In this document: piece by piece, positions 57,401 through 64,000 of the stretch
How positions within the stretch are numbered: position 1 is the stretch's first letter
Layout: each line of letters opens with the position of its first letter
NCBI RefSeq assembly: GCF_900964775.1
Contig: NC_041829.1
Location: 7,976,863 to 8,040,862, forward strand
DNA: 64,000 nucleotides
Direction: 5' to 3'
From: Scleropages formosus
Lineage: Eukaryota > Chordata > Actinopteri > Osteoglossiformes > Osteoglossidae
The notes under the pieces: generated by a model
What the model saw: the letters and a program-made list of their open reading frames with translations, nothing else
Told to the model about the DNA's origin: nothing
The model's database searches: none
Translations under genes and position numbers: made by a program

Positions 57401-60400
57401 GGAATACGGGCTAGAAACATGTACACTGGTACCGTAGCTAAACTAGCCGCTGACGATATCCTTCAGTGTTGAAACCAGCCCAACTACCAAAGACTGATGA
57501 ATGACTTATTTTTAATTAACCCAAGATAATAACTAAATATAGGCCTATGTTTTAATATTAAAGTCAAACTAAGAGCCATAGACACTGTTTGGAAAAGAAC
57601 CAGAGCTAATTAGCAATGATATCGGAGCTAGCTGCTATTGATATCACTTAGCAACGAACCCACACTAATCACCGATGACCTTTGGTGTTGATCCCACACT
57701 ATTTACCAGTGATGTACTTTGGTAACGAACCCCCTGAATTACCAGTCATGTTGTTTTTGTAAGAAATGTGAGCTAACCATTCCTGCTATCCTTTGGTAAA
57801 ACGCCCAGGCTCGCTACTAATGACGTTAGCTCATAAAAAACTTGTGCTCGCTACTAATGGTGTCTTTTGGTAATGAATCTGTCCGAAGCGTCAATGAAAT
57901 CTGCTGGTAATTAAGCCAAGGCAACAAGCAAACAGAGAATTTGGTAATGAATCCAAGGCAACTGGTCATGACATCCTCTGATAATGACACGCTGTCATAA
58001 TATGTGACAACTGTCATAAAGTGTCACAACATTATAGATTGTCATTACATGTGACAACTGAGCTTTATTTGAAAACACACAACCACAGCACTCTGGTCAC
58101 TTTAATTAATGACAGTGGAAAATTATTTAAAAAATAATTATACATTTGATGCAACCATAGTGCTAAGTCCACTTTTCTATCTGCCATTACTTTTCATTCT
58201 GTTTTTATTTATAACACAATAGAATGGTTATCAAAGCAACAAATAAGGTGAGACACAGTATACAGCAGTATTGTCATTTGAAGGTTGTTTTAAGTAATGG
58301 AAATAAACAGATGCTAATTAGCATTTCTTCTAACGTCTAAAACATTACTTCAATCTTACTGAAACAGGCGTAGCTCATTTGACTCTGTGCTTAACTAGAA
58401 TAAATAAAATGTACTTTCTGAGAGGGATCATCTAGTAAAGTCCCCAGTGACCAACTTCTCTGCAATCTCAACAAATGGTTTTGGCTAAATAAAGATAAAA
58501 AATTAAAGTTGAAAACATATTTTTTTAACGCTGCATGGAAGACACAAGGGCATGGATAAATTCTCGCTCACCATCATCCAGGTAGGCCTGATCGAGATTT
58601 TCCTGCTTGATGGTCACCTTCTCCAGAGCTGCTGGTGCCAGTTCCTCAGGAGCAGGACCCCTCAGGGTGTTCGCTGGGCCCAGGGAGGCCCTAACCCTTG
58701 GCTGCGGTTGGGCAACAGTAGAATATGCCATGACATTGGTTCCGGCAGTAGCCTGACCGTATCCATCAACACATGTGGCATGCTGGAGCTCTGTGGATGG
58801 GGCAGAAGTGGTGAGCAGGTGGCTGGAGGCTGACAGCTGAAAAGTGGATGGGGCAGCAGAGGATGAGAGGCTTGGAGATCCAGCGTGAATCAGGATGGGC
58901 CTCTGGTAGAGGCTCTTGCCACTTTGGGGGTATACGGCACCCGCGTTCGGCTCCTGGAGGGTGGGGTCCGGGACAGCAGGGATTGAGCACACTTGCTGGC
59001 ATGGTGCCATGCTTGTCAGCAAACAGCCATCAGTGTTGATGAAACCATAGGAGTTGTGGTAGTAAGCATGGGAAGACATCCCCGAGACCTGACTCTGCAA
59101 GTAGTCATCCAGAGGCTCAGTTTTTATACATGAGACTGTGGAGAAAAGAAGAAATTTGTAGACTGATTTCAATTCAAGTCACTGCATACATCACAGTCTA
59201 TGACAAAATTGCATCTGCTCTATCATTTGTTATGTGTGAAATGAGTGATGGTGCTGCTGGGGATGTATGTGAAGTCTTACCTGCTAGGGGAGTGTATGTG
59301 AAGTGCTGCGGTTGACTGCGTTTCTTCTTCCCATTAATCACGTAGAAATTCACCTTGACTTGATGGCTGACGGCTGGGTCCCGGTACGATGGGATCTCGA
59401 CAAAGAGCATGTTCTGAAAAAAACAGCACCCATATTACTAGCACCCGTCACTGCGTTATCCTTTTGTTGTAACTGTGCTAATAAAGCACAACAGGAAAGA
59501 TCGGAAAGGGAGTTGTTAAGCGAAACCTTGCAAAGCCAACACTCATCCACCTCTATTTTTGGTCAGTATGTTATAAAATCGAGATCCGCAAGCTCAGCCA
59601 TACAGCCAGGAGTGGTCTGTCCAGCAGACTCCAAACCAAAGATACAGTACATGTACCTATATTTACACTAACCCATCTCTCAGTATCCCACAAAAACATC
59701 AGGATAGGTTTCTCCAGAAAAGCTATAATAAAATTAATATCTAGGAAATAAGTAATGTTGCTTAGTGAAATACTCTCCAGGAGTCACACATCACACCCTG
59801 AACAAACAAGAACTACGAAAACAGAAGCAACAGCAGCAGTACTAGTTACAGCAGTTGTAGTAAAGCTGAATTTTTCTAGGAAAATCACAGTGTTTCCAAA
59901 TATGTTTTTCAGGTATGACCTAGTTTCGATGGAGACACTGTATTATCATATGGGAGGCACGATAGGTGACTTAGACACACACTTCCCACAGGCTAATCTG
60001 CAGTAAAATACAACGGTCGCACTGCAGCCTGATTTTTATGCACACTTCTCTGCAGGGTTAGTGTTTAGTAAAATATATTGGTCATACTAACATGTTAGGT
60101 TTTATACACTTCCCGATATGGATAATAGACAGTAAAATAAACTGGTCTTACTTAAGCCCTGGTTTTTATAGATACATTCCATGGGGAGAAGACAGAGTCA
60201 AACACTGGTCATACTCACGGCTTGGCTCTTTGCTTTGTCCACCGTAGCCTCTGCCTTCCAGATGTGATGTCCTTCTGCATTCACACAGAGACAAACATGG
60301 TGGTCAGGTATCTGGACAGTGAGGGGGAATTTCATACAGCCCAACATCTGACAGACATCACCCAGGTCTGGCATCTATTCCAATTCTCAGTGATTTTTCA

Positions 60401-60481
60401 TCTATCATTACAATGACAGTAGATGGTAGTCATAGGAAAGATGCACAAAAATCTGCTAAGGACTCTACACATACAGCAGAA

Positions 60482-60515
<34 letters not shown>

Positions 60516-63500
60516 TCAGAACCGCTTGTCCCATACGGGGTCACGGGGAACCAGAGCCTACCCGGCAACACAGGGCGTAAGGCCGGAGGGGGAAGGGGAC
60601 ACACCCAGGACGGGACGCCAGTCCGCCACAAGGCACCCCAAGCGGGATTCGAACCCCAGACCCACTGGAGAGCAGGACTGTGGTCCAACCCACTGCACCA
60701 CTGCACCACTGCACCCCCGACTACGGCAGAATCCTGAAACATAATGCTATCCTGCACATACAACAACAGTAACTGGGAGGAAATGGAATATTGGGACTGT
60801 GACCTCGGACCTCAGGACTGTAATCTCACTGTTGTCACTGATGGAACCAGTGTCTATTGTTGCAGTTATTAATTATATTTACATTTGCATTCAATTGAGG
60901 GCAGTACAGTGGCACAGCGAGTAGCGCTGCTGTCTCACAGCGCCTGGGTGGTGCAAAAGAACGTGTGTTCGATCCCCACTCAGTCTGTGTGGAGTTTTTT
61001 ATGTTCTCTCCGTGACTGTGTGGGTTTCCTCCGGGTGCTCTGGTTTCTTCCCACACTCCAAAGACATGCTGCTCAGGTTCCCCCATAGTGTGTGAGTGAC
61101 AGAGAGAGAGTGTTTCACTGATGGGTGGATGAGTGACCCAGTGTAAGTAGTGTATCTAGCGGTGTAAGTCACCTTGGTGAACAAGGTGTGTGGGCTGATA
61201 ACACTACACAGAGTTCATTGGAAGTTGCTCTGTAGAAAAGTGTCTGCTAAATAAGTAAATGTACATTTATAATTAACATGAAAGCTCATAAAACCTTGTT
61301 CCACACTGTTACTGACTGTCCAAATAGAAATATTTAAAGTCAGATTTAGAAAGAATGGCACTAATTAATGTTGGCACCACAGTTTTTAATTTTGTGGAAT
61401 ATTTTGGTCGGTCGCGTAGCCTGTGGATATAGAGACAAGTTTGTAAGTAAAAGGTTGCTAGCAAAAGAAACTATTGTAAAAAATAAAATAAATAACAAAA
61501 CTGGTGTCATCCGTCTTGTTACTTTTTTAATCAGCCTTTGTTCAGTTGTTGTTTAATTCAATCTATCATTGACTTATTTACCATACATGTAAATGTAAAC
61601 AATAAAATGATGGGGCTTCTCTTTGCTGCCTCCCCTGCTTTTTGAGGAAGAGGGACTTAGGATAGCTGAGAAGCAATATCCTGGGACTAAAATTGTAACC
61701 CATTTTTTTGTTCCTCTTAAATGTTACCATGTCATCATGAAAGAGTGAGAAATAGTGAATATATTATCGGTTCAAAGTAACATCCTGCTGTTGCACAGTA
61801 GTATTTATTTATTTTTCGACACGAATCGTTCTTCAAGATAACGACTGACGAGTACTCTTGAAACCACATGTCTTGGAGACGACCACTAAAAGCACCTGTA
61901 CCTTGTTCCGTCCTCAGCTTAGAAAGAACAGCACAACACAGCTCCATTTTAGAGAAAATGTCTTTTGAATTACACACTGAATGCTACATGCTGTGAGGAA
62001 AACCCCATGTCACCCCGAATATGAACTGTAAAAAGATAAAAATGACTAAGGAGTCTAGGGGAAATTCCGCACCTTCTAGAAGGATTTTGTCAGTTTCAAG
62101 AGCAATGCACCGTATCTCACCAGCAAATTCAGCTTGTGATTATATGCGTGATTGTATTGTGGAAAATAAGAAAAATACACTGTCTGACAAGTTTTTGTTA
62201 ATTAGATACACAGACATTAGGATGAGGGCAGCAGGAAGTACAATGGTTAAGATGTTAAACTTGTGAGCCGCTGGGTTTGAGTGGGAACCTTCTTTCAACC
62301 CTTGAAGAAAACCGCTGACACGAAGGGCTTCATTACAGGGGTTAAACCACTGTGCAAATTGGTAAAAAATTTCAACCCGTAAATTATGGAACAAAAGTGT
62401 CTGCTGGCCATATAAATAATACTAATAATTTTAAACATTCAGAGAAGTGTTTGTAAAATTAATTTTTCAAGACTGTACAACACTTGGGGATTCGACAACT
62501 CTTCAGCCCTGTTCTGATAGTAATTCTCTAACTGAGGAGCACCATAGGTAAATTTAAAAAAAGAAGAAAACGCCAAGTTCACAGCAATTTTAACAGGTTT
62601 TGAATGCTGATACTCAATTCTTGGGTTGACACACCTTGAACAAAAGAACTCCAGTGGCTGCAGGGTGAGCCTTTGACATAACTGATGACATTATAAAATA
62701 TAGACATCTCAGTACTAAACTCAGTATAATAGCTATCAAGAAAAAAGCAGTAATAATTATAATAAATATGAAGGTCACTCATCCTTGTTGTAGAATCACG
62801 TAGCAAATCAGTTCAAAACCACTTTTACTGAACAACAAACAAAGGGATCTACTTAAACTTCCTGCTCTGTACCGTGGTTGTCAAAGACACCAGGGAACTG
62901 TATGTACACTGCGCACCTGCAATCTACTTCTCTGCCTCGATAACAGCTTCCACCCTCTCTTTCCAGCCTTCCTTCTTCCCGCTTTATTGTGCTGTGTCAG
63001 TGTTTAACATAGCTCATGGGGCATATTAAAAACTGGCATTGAATCTAATGACCTCTACTGGAATATGGATCCCTCAAAGGACACCGAGCAAAGCACTGCA
63101 TCACGTCTGATAGGAAAGTAACAAAGTATGAATGGTAAAGTATGTTAACAACGTGGTTCACAATCAGGTGACAATGAGGTCATAATCAGGTTAACCAAAA
63201 TTCATACCAGAATTTGTCTTTACGTATTCAAGATGGGAGATGAAGCATAGAGTGTTCTTTATGCCTGTACAGCATGCCATTCCCCTGAGGTCAAATAATA
63301 AATTGTGGGGGAAAACTGTTGGTACTATCTTAACTGGCCCAAAGTAAAAATTTAGGATGATGTATTTTTTACAGTGGCAGTTGTACCACATTTTCATTGT
63401 CATTCCCAAGTCATGACAACGTTCCAATTTTTCTTGCTTAGTTATACTTTCACCCAAAAATAATTTATAAGCATTGAAACCTTGTGCTTCGCTGCAGTTC

Positions 63501-63783
63501 CCTGTCTGGGACTAGAACCGAAAGCCCGCAAATTGAAAGGACGTGTTGTTAAACCCTGTGCTCCCTCCCCCTTCGTTTGAAGGTGTTGAGGTCACGGGGA
63601 AAATTTTTTCATTGTACCAGTATCTGCGGCAGGTTGGGATCACTCACCGCGTGTCTTCTCCGAAAAGACCACCTTAGAGTCTGAGGTAAAGTTCTGCCCG
63701 GTCAGGATCATCCGCTGGCCCCCAAGGACTGAGCAGCTCTCCATGTCTTGCTTCTCCACCATTGGAAGCTCGTGGGCCGACCT
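54147..63783 (-). CDS. NFATC2: Nuclear factor of activated T cells, cytoplasmic 2 (3' half)
   Basis: Five exons of a gene that continues beyond the right edge: 63648-63783, 60219-60274, 59281-59413, 58572-59135 and 54147-54199. Joins are GT-AG and in frame, totalling 314 codons including the stop. The first three encode the end of the Rel homology region: RSAHELPMVEKQ, GGQRMILTGQNFTSDSKVVF, EGHHIWKAEATVDKAKSQ, and NMLFVEIPSYRDP followed by KVNFYVINGKKKRSQPQHF. The fourth is a Ser/Pro/Ala-rich transactivation segment containing IKTEPLDDY and VTIKQENLDQAYLDD. The last encodes VNDIIRKDLTVHRRGQT, the counterpart of the VNEIIRKEF end of mammalian NFATC2. NFAT proteins are calcineurin-activated factors that move to the nucleus on calcium signals. 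KQENLDQ and the chr20-like neighbours favour NFATC2 over NFATC1. Skipping the last splice gives a different end at 58525. Confidence 0.92.
54366..54606 (-). repeat. SINE-1 copy, full length
   Basis: (CA)n then ttttcagaaccgcttgtccc, and head cgctgcgccaccgcgccccc. The perfect 13-bp duplication tggataaaaactc is at 54353-54365 and 54607-54619. It lies 167 bp from the last NFATC2 exon. Confidence 0.92.
55225..55440 (-). repeat. SINE-2 copy, diverged
   Basis: tttacacagctgagtgattt, then aaaatactttactcaaggat, and head aatgctcgaaccactatgcc. Confidence 0.5.
55441..57419. other. NFATC2 last intron, no feature recognised
   Basis: Mostly AT-rich unique sequence. Plus- and minus-strand ORFs near 55.8-56.2 kb were inspected and not recognised. 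Confidence 0.4.
57420..57995. repeat. Degenerate ~37-bp tandem array
   Basis: About 12-14 diverged copies of a unit like ctttggtaatgaaccc / acactaattaccaatgatgtc. Anchor points are ctttggt/ttttggtaa, (gaa)cc, ctaat and atgatatc, recurring every 36-38 bp. It lies in the last NFATC2 intron. Confidence 0.65.
57985..58065. repeat. tgtcat/gtgaca repeat cluster
   Basis: Three overlapping units of the form ctgtcat(n)gtgacaa occur in 75 bp, each partly palindromic. It directly adjoins the 37-bp array. Confidence 0.55.
58525..58571 (-). other. NFATC2: Alternative NFATC2 C-terminus by splice-donor read-through
   Basis: If the donor at 58566-58571 (gtgagc) is not used, the frame continues ...LDDGEREFIHALVSSMQR and stops at 58525. 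Mammalian NFATC2 is known to have two C-termini diverging at this same place after the conserved LDD. Confidence 0.5.
59980..60235. repeat. Four-copy ~64-bp tandem repeat crossing an NFATC2 exon border
   Basis: Copies begin near 59980, 60043, 60107 and 60172. Shared landmarks are cacttcc, cagtaaaata, tggtcatact and ggtttttat. The last copy runs through the 5' splice site of exon 60219-60274. Confidence 0.6.
60484..60721 (-). repeat. SINE-1 copy with a small internal duplication
   Basis: (CA)n then cagaaccgcttgtcccatac; the head contains a duplicated ctgcaccactgcaccactgc. Flanks tacagcagaatc (60472-60483) and tacggcagaatc (60722-60733) are a 12-bp duplication with one mismatch. Confidence 0.85.
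60893..61268 (+). repeat. SINE-3 copy, best preserved
   Basis: tRNA-like head with gtggcacagcgagtagcgct and gtgttcgatccccactc. Core ctgtgtgggtttcctccggg and ccacactccaaagacatgct. A middle cacagagttcattggaagtt leads to the tail tgtctgctaaataagtaaat. It fits a V-SINE-type element by its core. The family name is from memory. Confidence 0.75.
62229..62425 (+). repeat. Diverged tRNA-SINE remnant
   Basis: Loose match to SINE-2: gtacaatggttaagatgtta ... gctgggtttgagtgggaacc ... ending aaaagtgtctgctggccata. Confidence 0.35.
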
Positions 63784-63851
63784 CTGGGCTGTGTGTGTGG
63801 GAGGTGACAGTATAAGGTCATGTTATGGTACTTGTGTGCCATTGTCGTGGA

Positions 63852-63876
63852 CATCATCATCATCATCATCATCACC
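63852..63876. repeat. (CAT)n microsatellite
   Basis: About eight cat units just upstream of the NFATC2 exon at 63783, on the far side of its 3' splice site. Confidence 0.8.
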
Positions 63877-64000
63877 GTAGTCATTATCATCATCGTGATT
63901 TTCATGATCACTGTTGACACTCTTGGTCATGATATTTCTATTAGACAGCTGTGCTTCTTTCCTGAAGAATTTGAAGATGAGTACTACAGTGAGTGCTCCA

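Noticed and set aside
57420-57995. CRISPR-like regular spacing of repeats
   Set aside because: The units are contiguous and diverged with no spacers, in a vertebrate intron. This is a minisatellite.

Overview
This window is from a vertebrate nuclear genome, most likely a teleost fish. Genes are split by GT-AG introns, and the introns hold tRNA-derived SINEs, L2-type LINE fragments and many microsatellites. Every protein matches a vertebrate family. The most abundant SINE, with a tRNA-like head and a (TG)n tail, is one I associate from memory with osteoglossomorph fishes such as arowanas. That species guess is an inference and was not checked.

Layout, left to right: UBE2V1 (minus, 1049-5264, four coding exons); CEBPB (plus, intronless, 7634-8497) with a TATA box and a short upstream ORF; a gene-poor stretch (about 8.7-17.7 kb) with C/EBP-like palindromes; PTPN1 (minus, 17750-28355, nine coding exons); SRC (minus, 31988-38203, eleven coding exons, with a likely 5' noncoding exon near 45.5 kb); MANBAL (minus, two coding exons, 48205-48642); and the 3' half of NFATC2 (minus, 54147-63783, continuing past the right edge). 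All splice joins were read by eye. They keep frame, and the resulting lengths fit the families: UBE2V1 147 aa, PTPN1 467 aa, SRC 531 aa, MANBAL 86 aa.

The genes form no operon-like pathway, but several belong to connected signalling. UBE2V1 makes K63 ubiquitin chains with UBC13, CEBPB and NFATC2 are inducible transcription factors, and PTPN1 is a phosphatase known to act on the regulatory tail of SRC. The order resembles human chromosome 20q: MANBAL lies upstream of SRC on the same strand, as in human. It differs in three ways: SRC-MANBAL sits beside PTPN1, PTPN1 points towards CEBPB, and no PEDS1/TMEM189 lies between UBE2V1 and CEBPB.

Repeats: eight copies of the (TG)-tailed SINE, most with recognisable target-site duplications; two further SINE groups that share an L2-like 3' tail; L2-type and other LINE 3' ends; one solo LTR in a SRC intron; and two degenerate tandem arrays in NFATC2 introns, one starting at a 5' splice site. 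I saw no wholly new biological system. The best leads are the CEBPB upstream ORF and C/EBP sites, the alternative NFATC2 3' ends, the splice-site tandem repeat and the SINE family that seeds microsatellites.
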